The notes beneath the pieces were generated by a model. It did not search any database. It saw nothing but the letters and a program-made list of their open reading frames with translations, and was not told where the DNA came from. The translations under genes were made by a program, and so were the position numbers. Shown piece by piece: positions 27,929 through 35,816 of a stretch of 64,000 nt of DNA; position 1 is the first letter of the stretch, and each line of letters begins with the position of its first letter. The DNA lies in contig NZ_CP121662.1 of the NCBI RefSeq assembly GCF_029714285.1, positions 3,813,501 through 3,877,500 of the forward strand. Direction: 5' to 3'. The DNA is from Rhizobium sp. CB3090 (GTDB lineage Bacteria; Pseudomonadota; Alphaproteobacteria; Rhizobiales; Rhizobiaceae).

Positions 27929-28453
27929 CTATGATGCGGCCGTATCACCGGTGAGGGAACGCACGGCCTCCGGCTGAGGACGCACCAGCAGATAAAAGGC
28001 GACGAAGTGCGTGATCGTCAGCACGGGCACATAGATAATCGGGATCCAGTATGTGGCGCCCAACTCCCCCGCGAGTGCAGGAAGGTCAAGCTGGTTGCCG
28101 TGATAATAGTCGATGAGGATATCCGCTGTCCCCACGAGGTTGAAGGCAACAACGAATAGCCAAAAAAGCGGGCGCATTCTCACCGTCAGAAGCGCGAGCA
28201 TGGCCAGCAGCCCCACTGCAAAGTCACCGTAGGCGGCAAATGTCGCGAAGCCAGCGGGCAGATTGGGCCCGACGACGCCGGGAACAATGAAGACGAGCCC
28301 GAAGAAGCGGAAACTGTGCAACGTGGCAATGGCGCGTTGTGCTTCGACGCTGTCCATCGATTTAAGCCTCGGCCAGACATATGCGCTGAAGCACAGCAGC
28401 CATGGGATGTAGCCGAGAACGAGATGTATCTGGAATACGGTTGCCGGAGACAT
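27929..28453 (-). CDS. Multi-pass membrane protein, hypothetical
   Basis: A 174-residue protein with about five hydrophobic helices (FQIHLVLGYIPWLLCFSAYV, FGLVFIVPGVVGPNLPAGFA, LLAMLALLTVRMRPLFWLFV). The ATG at 28453 has AGGAAA upstream; a TTG 15 bp earlier is less likely. It follows the methyltransferase by 22 bp on the same strand and is probably co-transcribed with it. No family assigned. Confidence 0.75.
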   Translation of the reverse strand: MSPATVFQIHLVLGYIPWLLCFSAYVWPRLKSMDSVEAQRAIATLHSFRFFGLVFIVPGVVGPNLPAGFATFAAYGDFAVGLLAMLALLTVRMRPLFWLFVVAFNLVGTADILIDYYHGNQLDLPALAGELGATYWIPIIYVPVLTITHFVAFYLLVRPQPEAVRSLTGDTAAS

Positions 28454-28475
28454 TTGATTTCCTATCAAGATGGGT

Positions 28476-29297
28476 TCAAGCGGCCTCGAACACCGCAGTC
28501 AGGATGCCGAGCCGGCCTTCCATGAGACTTCGCCCTAGGTTAGCGGTAAGCTGCGCAAAATCCGGCCCCATCACCAGGCCGAGATTTGGCGAGGGCGGTG
28601 GCCCCGACTCGCGCAACTCGGCGATCCAGGCCCTGGCGGCTTCGATGCTGTCTTGCCATACGAGCGTGCGGAAACCGGCGGATTCGATCGCCTCGCGCGT
28701 CGCGGCGGCCGTTAAGAGAAAGCTTGTTGCCGGCGTTCGCGCCCAGGGTACCGGGTAGTGCGGCTCCCCGCTGTTCAACACGATGTCATAGATGGCAAAC
28801 CTGCCGCCTGACTTCACCACACGCCGGATCTCGCGGTAGAGCCGCGCCCGGTCGGCGATGTTCATCGCCACATGCAGCAGCAACACGACATCGAAACTGT
28901 CGCTTTCAAAGGGAAGCTCCAGCGCACTGGCGGTCTGGAACGACACCTGTCCGGTTTGCCCAGTGCGCTCGGTCAGGTAGTGTGCGGCATTCACGAATGG
29001 CTCGCTGAGGTCGATGCCCGCCACGCGGCAGCCATGGGCGGCAGCCAGGAAGCGCGCCGGCCCGCCGACCCCTGAACCGACATCGAGAACCGACATATCT
29101 GCGGAAATCTCCGCCAGCTCGCCAAGTTCGGCGGTCGCCGCGAGCCCTCGGGTGTGAAACTGGTCGAGAGCACCCAGTTGCCGGGGCGTGAGGCGCTGGT
29201 CCTCCGGCCCGAGGATTGCGAGCGCCGCCTTCAGCCGCTCGGTCAGGCCGATCGCATGATAGTGGTCGCGCACGCCATCAAGATTATCCGTCATCAT
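28476..29297 (-). CDS. SAM-dependent methyltransferase (UbiE/sterol MT-like)
   Basis: A 273-residue class I methyltransferase. Motif I is DMSVLDVGSGVGGPARFLAA (residues about 68-87), motif II VAGIDLSEPFVN, and the post-motif FESDSFDVVLLLHVAMNIAD matches Methyltransf_11. The substrate is unknown. GGAGGAACC precedes a double ATG. First of a two-gene unit with the membrane protein, and divergent from a LysR gene 116 bp away. Confidence 0.88.
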   Translation of the reverse strand: MMTDNLDGVRDHYHAIGLTERLKAALAILGPEDQRLTPRQLGALDQFHTRGLAATAELGELAEISADMSVLDVGSGVGGPARFLAAAHGCRVAGIDLSEPFVNAAHYLTERTGQTGQVSFQTASALELPFESDSFDVVLLLHVAMNIADRARLYREIRRVVKSGGRFAIYDIVLNSGEPHYPVPWARTPATSFLLTAAATREAIESAGFRTLVWQDSIEAARAWIAELRESGPPPSPNLGLVMGPDFAQLTANLGRSLMEGRLGILTAVFEAA

Positions 29298-29396
29298 AGG
29301 GTTCCTCCAAAGCTTCGGCTTTTGTCGTGGGTCGGAATCGGGTAACTCCCTCTTGCAAGCCAGATGTACGACCGCTTTCGCCTCGCGACTATTCGC

Positions 29397-29402
29397 TATA
29401 AT
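29397..29402 (+). promoter_or_regulatory. TATAAT element before LysR gene
   Basis: A perfect -10 hexamer 11 bp upstream of the ATG at 29414. It would give a transcript with almost no leader. There is no clear -35 at the right distance, so this is tentative. Confidence 0.3.
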
Positions 29403-29413
29403 GTTGACGGGCC

Positions 29414-30388
29414 ATGAAGCAGAATTTCACAGTCAGACGGAGCGCGCTCGATGGTGTGGAGGCATTCCTGAGCGTTGCCGAGCACCGCAGTTTTCGCAGG
29501 GCGGCCGCGGAACTGGGGGTGACTCCATCGGCGATCAGCCAGGTGGTGCGCGCCCTTGAGGCACGCGTCGGCGCGGCGCTCTTTCTTCGCACAACGCGCA
29601 GTGTCGGCCTGACCGAAGCGGGCGAACGGTTCCTGTCGCGTGCTAAGCCCGCCTTCGAAGAGCTCGTCGCCGCAAGCGAGGTCGCCGCTCAGCTCGGCGA
29701 GCGGCCGGCCGGATTGTTGCGCCTTGCCGTGCCGCGTTCGGTTGTACCGATCCTGCTGGAGCCGCTCATCGCGTCTTTCTGCGAGGCCTATCCCGCAATC
29801 GAGGTGGAGATCGCGGTCAGCGAGAAGCTGGTCGATCTCGCGGCCGAAGGTTTCGATGCCGGTGTCCGGATGGGCGAGTTCATCGACGCCGACATGATCG
29901 CGGTGCGGCTGACGCCACCATTTCCGTTTGTGGTCGTTGGCAGTCCCGATTATCTGTCTCGTCACAAGCGGCCGGAGCGCATCGACGATCTGCGTGACCA
30001 CGCCTGCCTGCGCATGCGCCGCTCGAACGGCTCGGTCGCGCCCTGGTCCTTTGTCGACGGCGGCAAGACGATCGAAGCAATCGTCTCAGGGCCACTCATC
30101 GCGCATGATTATCCCACGGTGCTCGGGGCTTCCATCCAGGGTGCGGGACTTGCGCAGGTGCCCGGTCCGCTCGCCGAAGCGGCTGTTGCCGACGGGCGAT
30201 TGCAAGCGCTGCTCACCCCGTTCGCCGTCACAACGCCTGGGGTTTTTCTGTACCATCCGGGTAGGCGTCAGGTCCTGCCCAAGCTCCGCGCGTTCATCGA
30301 GCATGTCAGATACCGGAGCACCGACGTTCCGCGCGGCAACGCAACTCGACGAGGGTTGCGCGAGCGCCCGGATGCCAATCACTCCTGA
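29414..30388 (+). CDS. LysR-family transcriptional regulator
   Basis: A 324-residue LysR protein: HTH in LSVAEHRSFRRAAAELGVTP (residues about 18-37) with SAISQVVRALEARVG, and effector domain PRSVVPILLEPLIASFCEAY, GFDAGVRMGEFIDADMIAVR. It belongs to the same CrgA-like subgroup as the regulator at 3048. It faces the methyltransferase/membrane-protein pair, its likely target. The C-terminal 20 or so residues (Arg-rich) look like a ragged extension. Confidence 0.9.
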   Translation: MKQNFTVRRSALDGVEAFLSVAEHRSFRRAAAELGVTPSAISQVVRALEARVGAALFLRTTRSVGLTEAGERFLSRAKPAFEELVAASEVAAQLGERPAGLLRLAVPRSVVPILLEPLIASFCEAYPAIEVEIAVSEKLVDLAAEGFDAGVRMGEFIDADMIAVRLTPPFPFVVVGSPDYLSRHKRPERIDDLRDHACLRMRRSNGSVAPWSFVDGGKTIEAIVSGPLIAHDYPTVLGASIQGAGLAQVPGPLAEAAVADGRLQALLTPFAVTTPGVFLYHPGRRQVLPKLRAFIEHVRYRSTDVPRGNATRRGLRERPDANHS

Positions 30389-30446
30389 TGAATGCCGGAA
30401 GTTTCCGCCATTCGTCATCGTCCGGTCCTGGGATTCCGCCGGCGGA

Positions 30447-30818
30447 TTATTGCTGCAAATCAGCCATCTCGTAAAACGGTCGGATTTCGATCTCGCTCGG
30501 TCCCGGCATGGGATTGGGGCAGCGCTTTACCCAGGCGACCGCCTCATCCATGTCCTTGACCTCCCAGATCCAGAAGCCGGCGACCAGTTCGCGGGGGCCG
30601 GCGAAGGGCCCGTCGATGATCGTACGGCCGGGACCATCGAAGGCAACGCGCTTGCCCTCGGAGGAGGGTTTCAGGCCGTCGGCCGTGATCAAGATGCCGG
30701 CATCGCGAAGCTCGTCGTTAAATCTGCCCATGGCCTCCATCATCTCCATCTCCCAGGTCGTGTGGGAAAACCCCTTTTCACTCTCCTCGGTAGCCTTCAC
30801 GAGAACCATCACACGCAT
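30447..30818 (-). CDS. DGPF/YciI-like domain protein
   Basis: A 123-residue protein beginning MRVMVLVKATEESEKGFSHT and carrying the DGPF signature TIIDGPFAGPRELVAGFWIW, then VKDMDEAVAWVKRCPNPM. YciI-like proteins are dimeric alpha/beta barrels of unknown reaction. Such genes are characteristically linked to ECF42-type sigma factors, one of which lies on the other side of this divergent pair. The ATG at 30818 follows GGGAGA, and a matching promoter-like site lies 50 bp upstream. Confidence 0.9.
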   Translation of the reverse strand: MRVMVLVKATEESEKGFSHTTWEMEMMEAMGRFNDELRDAGILITADGLKPSSEGKRVAFDGPGRTIIDGPFAGPRELVAGFWIWEVKDMDEAVAWVKRCPNPMPGPSEIEIRPFYEMADLQQ

Positions 30819-30867
30819 CGTCTGTCTCCCTTGTTCGAGCCGGGCCTCATCGGCCTGATAACGGAAT

Positions 30868-30894
30868 GACGAACGGGTTTTTCGGAAACCGACA
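30868..30894 (-). promoter_or_regulatory. ECF42-like promoter for leftward DGPF gene
   Basis: On the minus strand, TGTCGG (30894-30889), 17 bp, then CGTC (30871-30868), 50 bp before the ATG at 30818. As I recall, promoters of ECF42-group sigma factors have TGTCGA at -35 and CGA/TC at -10. Confidence 0.55.
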
Positions 30895-31066
30895 CCGTCC
30901 TGCAAATTTTGACGCCAGACGCATTCTCTGCGCTGAAAATAGGCTCAACGATTGGAATTCAGCGTGCAGTGCGGCCTTTCTCTCTGCAAGCGGAAATGCC
31001 ACCTTTGTCTCCCAAGCGATGCTCAGGTTGTGAACCGCCGATGCTCAAAAATTTTTTCCTGCGCCC

Positions 31067-31093
31067 TGTCAAAATCCCGCCAGTTCAAACGTC
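31067..31093 (+). promoter_or_regulatory. ECF42-like promoter for rightward DGPF-sigma operon
   Basis: TGTCAA (31067-31072), 17 bp, then CGTC (31090-31093), 52 bp before the ATG at 31145. It has the same layout and spacing as the divergent site. Confidence 0.55.
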
Positions 31094-31144
31094 GTTGTCG
31101 CAGCCGGCCCTGAGGCTGCGCGTATCGAGAGAAAGGAATGCATC

Positions 31145-31492
31145 ATGCAATATATGCTGTTGGTCTATTGGAACGAAGCCGAGCACAAGAATGCAAGCAA
31201 GGAACAGAAAGCCGAGACGTTCGCGGCTTACGCCGCCTACACAGAAGTGTTGAAAAAGGCCGAAGCCTTCGTGGCGGGCAGCGGATTGCAGGATTCCTCG
31301 ACGGCAACCGTGGTGCGCGCGTCGGATGACAAGCCCACCGTTCTCAACGGCCCCTATATCGAAAGCAAGGAGCAATTGGCCGGCTACTACATCATCGAGG
31401 CGGCAGATCTCGATAGCGCCATCGCCTGGGCGGCGCGTTGTCCCGGCGCTCAACGGGATATCGTGGAGATTCGTCCTCTTATGGTCTATTGA
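31145..31492 (+). CDS. DGPF/YciI-like domain protein
   Basis: A 115-residue protein (MQYMLLVYWNEAEHKNASKE) with VLNGPYIESKEQLAGYYIIE as the DGPF-like motif (here NGPY) and DLDSAIAWAARCPGAQ. It is related to but not a close copy of the product at 30447-30818. It lies 6 bp before the sigma factor gene, so the two form one operon. Confidence 0.9.
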   Translation: MQYMLLVYWNEAEHKNASKEQKAETFAAYAAYTEVLKKAEAFVAGSGLQDSSTATVVRASDDKPTVLNGPYIESKEQLAGYYIIEAADLDSAIAWAARCPGAQRDIVEIRPLMVY

Positions 31493-31498
31493 ACTGCC

Positions 31499-32758
31499 AT
31501 GTCACAAGGAGACGACCAGTCTGCCATCAAAGCGGCCGAAGCGGTAGCGCGCCGAAGCTATGGCAAACTGGTCGCGATCCTCGCGGCGCGCACGCGCAAT
31601 CTCGCGGGTGCCGAAGACGCTTTGTCGGAGGCCTTTGCTTCCGCTCTGGCGGATTGGCCGGTCAAGGGCGCGCCGCTAAACCCCGAAGCCTGGTTGCTTG
31701 CCGTTGCGCGGCGCAAGATGATCGACGCGATCAGGCGCAGGCGGGTAAGCACTTCCGCCTCCGAGCATCTAAAGCTCATGGCGGAAGAGCTGGAGGCAAC
31801 GGCGAGCCTGGCGCCAGAGATTCCAGACGAGCGTCTAGCCTTGATGTTTGCTTGCGCGCATCCGGCGATAGAGCCCGGAATCAGAGCACCGCTGATCCTG
31901 CAGACGATCCTTGGCTTTGATGCACAGACAATCGGCTCGGCCTTCCTGGTCTCGCCGGCGGCAATGGGTCAAAGGCTGGCGCGGGCGAAGAACAAGATTC
32001 GAAACGCTAAAATTCCCTTGTGCGTGCCCGATCGGGGAGACATGCGCGCACGGCTGGGAGCAGTGCTGGAGGCGGTCTATGCTGCGTATACGGAAGGCTG
32101 GAGCGATCCGGCCGGCGCCGATGCAAGCCTGCGCAACCTGGCTGAAGAGGCCATCTGGCTCGGCCGGCTGATTGTCGCGCTCTTGCCGGAGCAGGCCGAA
32201 GCGCTCGGCCTTCTTGCGCTGATGCTCTATTCCCATGCGCGGCGTGGCGCACGACGCAGCTCGGCCGGCGAATTCGTGCCGCTGGCCGATCAAGCTCCCG
32301 CTCTATGGGACGAAGGCCTGATCGACGAAGCCGAAGGTCTGCTTATTCGCGCCAGTGGGTTCGATGCCTTCGGCCGCTATCAATTGGAAGCGGCAATCCA
32401 ATCGGCCCATGTCGTGCGCCGCCGCACAGGGGCGACAGATTGGGTGGCGATCGAGCGTCTCTACGATGGCCTTTGCGCAATCACCGGCTCTCCGGTGGCG
32501 GCAATCAATCGCGCGATTGCTGTCGCGCAGACGCGTGGGCCTGCCGCAGGGCTCGCGGCGCTGCCGATGCTGGCCCCCGGCAGCCGGCTTGTCGAGTATC
32601 AACCCTATTGGGCGGCGCGCGCCGAACTTCACGCGAGGCTGGGGGAAATGGCGGCGGCTCGCGAAGCCTATGACCAAGCCATTGCCTTGGAAATAGACCC
32701 TGCTGTCCGCCGCTTCTTGCAAAGGCGGCAGAGGGAAAGCGTGATGCCGCAGCGCTAA
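31499..32758 (+). CDS. ECF42-type RNA polymerase sigma factor with C-terminal TPR-like domain
   Basis: A 419-residue sigma factor. Region 2 covers residues about 15-85 (AGAEDALSEAFASALADWPV, WLLAVARRKMIDAIRRRR); region 4 is about 115-170 (QTILGFDAQTIGSAFLVSPA, AMGQRLARAKNKIR). A helical C-terminal extension of about 240 residues then follows, with repeats such as LHARLGEMAAAREAYDQAIA. That long extension and the DGPF neighbour define the ECF42 group, which has no classical anti-sigma factor; the extension is thought to control activity. Likely autoregulated from the promoter at 31067-31093. Confidence 0.92.
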   Translation: MSQGDDQSAIKAAEAVARRSYGKLVAILAARTRNLAGAEDALSEAFASALADWPVKGAPLNPEAWLLAVARRKMIDAIRRRRVSTSASEHLKLMAEELEATASLAPEIPDERLALMFACAHPAIEPGIRAPLILQTILGFDAQTIGSAFLVSPAAMGQRLARAKNKIRNAKIPLCVPDRGDMRARLGAVLEAVYAAYTEGWSDPAGADASLRNLAEEAIWLGRLIVALLPEQAEALGLLALMLYSHARRGARRSSAGEFVPLADQAPALWDEGLIDEAEGLLIRASGFDAFGRYQLEAAIQSAHVVRRRTGATDWVAIERLYDGLCAITGSPVAAINRAIAVAQTRGPAAGLAALPMLAPGSRLVEYQPYWAARAELHARLGEMAAAREAYDQAIALEIDPAVRRFLQRRQRESVMPQR

Positions 32759-32959
32759 GCTCAGTGTCCTCGGACGACCAACATCCTGTCCTGGATGCAA
32801 GGTGTCGCCGTTGCCTTTCACTCGCACTCGATTATTTCGATATGTTATTATTTGGACCGTGGAACTAATGACCTACGAGACTGTTCAGCTATAACTTTGA
32901 TGCAACGCTGACGTGCCCGGCAGGTTGGGTAGGCAGCGCTCTTTGAGGAGTCTCTCGTC

Positions 32960-33400
32960 ATGAATATTTCGTCCGGATTTCGTTCAGTCGCGGTTGCCGT
33001 CATCGCTGCCGCGGGAATTAGCTTTGCCAGCGCTGCGCATGCCGACAGCGGTACGATCCGCTTCGCCGTCTACAAGGCCGCCTTCTTCGTCGGCGGCTCC
33101 GGAGGCGAGGGCACGCTGACCTTCCATGGCCGCCGCTATCCCATCACAATCGGCGGCATTTCGGGCGGCCTCGCCTTCGGGGCCTCCAAGACCTATTTCA
33201 GTGGGACAGTCCGCCACATTCGCCGCGCTCGTGATGTGGCCGGAGTGTATGGCGCAGCGGGCGGTGGCGGTGCGGTCGGCAGAGGGGCCCAGATGATTGT
33301 CATGACCAATGACAAGGGCGCCCAGCTCGAACTCACAGGCCGGCAGGTTGGCTTGCAAGTCAACGCCGATATCAGCGGCTTGAGCATCTCGATGAGGTAA
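32960..33400 (+). CDS. Secreted protein of unknown function
   Basis: A 146-residue protein with a signal peptide (FRSVAVAVIAAAGISFASAA, then HAD). The mature part is Gly-rich and beta-like (FFVGGSGGEGTLTFHGRRYP, VYGAAGGGGAVGRGAQMIVM) and ends in GLSISM, as in some outer-membrane-associated or SYLF/EipA-like periplasmic proteins. I cannot assign it to any of those families with confidence. A GAGGAG ribosome site precedes the ATG. Confidence 0.8.
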   Translation: MNISSGFRSVAVAVIAAAGISFASAAHADSGTIRFAVYKAAFFVGGSGGEGTLTFHGRRYPITIGGISGGLAFGASKTYFSGTVRHIRRARDVAGVYGAAGGGGAVGRGAQMIVMTNDKGAQLELTGRQVGLQVNADISGLSISMR

Positions 33401-33474
33401 GTAACTAACTCTCTACTCTCCGAGACCGAGACCGCCGGCGAATACGACCTCATCTGGTCTCGCTGACCGACCAA

Positions 33475-33502
33475 AGACGCCCCATCACCGAGCGGGGCGT
33501 CT
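33475..33502. terminator. Bidirectional hairpin between convergent genes
   Basis: AGACGCCCC (33475-33483) pairs perfectly with GGGGCGTCT (33494-33502) around a 10-nt loop. It sits between the convergent ends of the secreted-protein gene and the frameshifted methyltransferase gene. No long T-run follows on either strand, so it is a terminator candidate only. Confidence 0.5.
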
Positions 33503-33518
33503 CCCCTGCTAATCCGTG

Positions 33519-34389
33519 TCAGCTTGCCGGATTTCGCGCCATGACGATCCACGCCGCGCCGTCGATCATCACCGACCGCTCGCCGGGAAGGCCCGCGAAG
33601 GCGGCACGAACCGCGACCGAGGCGTGGGCGCGGATGCCGTCGGGCTGATCAGCGAGTGCACGCGACAGCGGGCCGCCCTCGAACGCCATCTTCACCGCGT
33701 CATCGATCGCCGCGTCCCGCGTCCCGCGTCCCGCCCCCGCCGAACGGGATGGAAGCATCGAAGGGCGCGATAGCAATATCGGTGAAGCCGGCCGCTGTCA
33801 GGACGCGTGCCACGCGCGCCCGGTCGCCGAACGAGAATGGGCCGGGCGCTTCGGGATCGGGCGGCGCGGTCGGCGGGACGATGCCCTTGATTGCGCCCAT
33901 CGGCAGGCGCATCCAATCGTTCTCGGCCATACCACGCCAGCAGACGAAAGCGACCCGCCCGCTCGGCCGGAGCGCGCGTCGCATATGCGCGAACGCCCCT
34001 GTCGGATCGTCGAAGAACATCACCCCGAAACGCGAGAACAGGATGTCGAACGCGCCCTCGGGAAGCTCGGCGCTGCTGGCGTCGGCCACCCGGAACAGGG
34101 CCGGCGTACCCTGTGGCGCACGCGCGCGCGCTCGGCCGATCAGCGGTTCGGATATGTCCACGCCTAGCACTTGGCCCCCCGCGCCGACGAGAGCGGCCAG
34201 AGCCAGACTCGACGCGCCCGCGCCGCAGCCAACGTCCAGCACGCGCTCACCCGTCGCGGGCGCGGCGGCTTCGATCGTGGCCTGGCCGAACACCGCCAGC
34301 ATGGCGTCGAGCCGAGCCTGGTTGGCGACCCAGTACTCTCCGCTTTGGCCATTCCAGTCGGCGACCTGATCGGCATCGTGCTGTGCCAT
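33519..34389 (-). pseudogene. SAM-dependent methyltransferase, frameshifted in a 7-bp tandem repeat
   Basis: The 5' part (34389 to 33700) encodes 229 residues with SAM motif I at residues 50-58 (VLDVGCGAGASSLALAAL), then EGAFDILFSRFGVMFFDDPT, ending out of frame as TRDAGRGDR. The missing C terminus continues in another frame at 33519-33708 (AAIDDAVKMAFEGGPLSRAL ... WIVMARNPAS). The switch falls on three tandem copies of a 7-bp unit at 33711-33731. Removing one unit restores a single 287-residue frame. It is either a pseudogene or a phase-variable gene, barring a sequencing error. AGGAGATAGC precedes the ATG. Confidence 0.85.
33711..33731. repeat. Three tandem copies of a 7-bp unit (CGCGTCC)
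   Basis: CGCGTCC occurs three times in a row, followed by a partial fourth (CGC). Because 7 is not a multiple of 3, gain or loss of one unit shifts the reading frame of the methyltransferase. Confidence 0.95.
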
Positions 34390-34614
34390 GCTATCTCCTT
34401 GTTCTGATTTCGTCCTTAACTAGCTATCCTTTGATCGAGGCAGGGGGGAGCCGAACCGATGCCAAGGCGCGTATCGTCTCGAGCAAACCGTCTCCACCAG
34501 CGATAAGGCTCCAGACCTGCGTGTCATCGTCTCACACGTCGAGATCGGTGCCGCCTAGCGCCGGACGTCGAAGGACAACTGCGCCCGCAGCAACCGGAGA
34601 GGGGATCTGTGCTC

Positions 34615-35388
34615 TCAAGTCAGCATCGACTGCTGGGCGAAGATACCCGCCATCGCGCCCTGGGATGATGCTAGGGTGACCGAGGGCATGCCGGGGTTGG
34701 CGAGGTCGCCGGCGGCGTAGATACCGGGCATGCTGGTCTCGCGGCGCTCGTCGACCTTGAGGGCGATGCCGCCGGGCGTATCGACCGTGGCGAGGCCAAG
34801 TGATTCATGCAGGCTTGCGGACGGCTTGTTGCGCGGATGAGCGAACAGAATGTCGACTTCGACATTGGGGCCGGTATCGAGCTTGACGGTGGCGTTATGG
34901 CTCCCGTGATGGGCGATCCCGGTGATCCGCCCATCGATGACAGGTGTGTTGCGGCGCGCCAGATCGGCCCGGATATCGGGCGGAATGTCGTGGCCATCGG
35001 CGAAGAGCGTCAACCGGTCCAGTCGGGGAACAGCCTGGCCTGATTGTGCGACTGCCGGCCGGACCAGACGAGGCCCCAATGCTGGCCGGCGACTTCAAAG
35101 CCGTCGCAATAGGGCAAGGCACGATGGCCGTGCCCCAGCTTTCGGCAAAACCTGGAACATCCGGCATCTGGTCGGCGACGCCATAGCTCAGGATCAGGCG
35201 GCGCGCCCCAAGGCTTTCGCCATCGGCAGTGAGGACGGCGAAATCGTCGATGGCGCCGGAGATGCTGTCGGCCCGCGCATTGACCAACCTGATCGTGGGA
35301 TAGCGCGCCAGCTGCTGCCGCGCCTCGGCCAGGATGTCCAGCGCTCCGCAGTGTCGAAGCCATGGTCATGGCTGACAAAACGAATCAA
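34615..35388 (-). pseudogene. Thioredoxin-reductase-like FAD/NAD(P) oxidoreductase, degraded
   Basis: Fragments in three frames join into one TrxB-like protein. RFVSHDHGFD (near 35388) breaks before LDILAEARQQLARYP, which runs through a FAD-domain segment (LTADGESLGARRLILSYGVA) to VPCP. A one-base shift near 35117 then leads into YCDGFEVAGQHWGLVWSGRQ, completing a CPYC redox motif. A third shift near 35030 leads into RLTLFADGHDIPPDIRADLA and the C terminus (GIYAAGDLANPGMPSVTLAS). The N-terminal FAD GxGxxG motif is missing. Non-functional. Confidence 0.85.
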
Positions 35389-35670
35389 AAGTCGTTAAGC
35401 AAGCTCCATTACGAAGCCGGCCCTGCCCATGTCATCGCCCAAATCGAGGCCCTGTTGCGTCAGTTGCACGCGAAGGCGGCTCTGAACGTGCCGGATCCTC
35501 TCCGGTCCGCCCGTTTGTTTGCCGCGCTTTTCAAAGGATCCGATCTCCTGATTATCGCACGCTTCGATGAGGCGAGAGCAGAGGACGACAACGAAATCGA
35601 ATCCTATTGCCGGTCGGCCGTCGCCATGTTCATCGCCGCGCACGGTGGCAACGACCACGCGGGCAGATAG
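35383..35670 (+). pseudogene. TetR/AcrR-family regulator, C-terminal fragment
   Basis: About 95 residues matching the ligand-binding C-terminal domain of TetR/AcrR proteins (LSKLHYEAGPAHVIAQIEAL, SARLFAALFKGSDLLIIARF, SYCRSAVAMFIAAHGGN). The DNA-binding N-terminal HTH is absent; upstream sequence belongs to the antisense TrxB-like remnant. The two were probably a divergent regulator and target before an internal deletion removed both 5' ends. Confidence 0.7.
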
Positions 35671-35816
35671 CCTAAACGAGGCCGCGAAGGAGGGCGGCGA
35701 GCAACCAATAACACCCGCCTTTTTGGGCAGCAGCATTCAAGCGCCGCCCAAGTGGATGAAACAGGCACGGCAGCGAAAATTGGCGCTTAGACTGCGCGAT
35801 CACTGCCGTTCCCCAC

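Larger units (their letters stand above)
30819..31144. promoter_or_regulatory. 326-bp divergent control region between the two DGPF genes
   Basis: No gene. It holds two outward-facing TGTC-N19-CGTC sites at near-equal distances from the two start codons (separate entries). Between them is a moderately AT-rich stretch with no further structure I can interpret. Confidence 0.6.

Noticed and set aside
34390..34614. Gap between the two pseudogenes, with a broken minus-strand frame of about 63 codons
   Set aside because: The frame contains a stop and matches no family I recognise; it is probably degraded sequence from the same decaying island.
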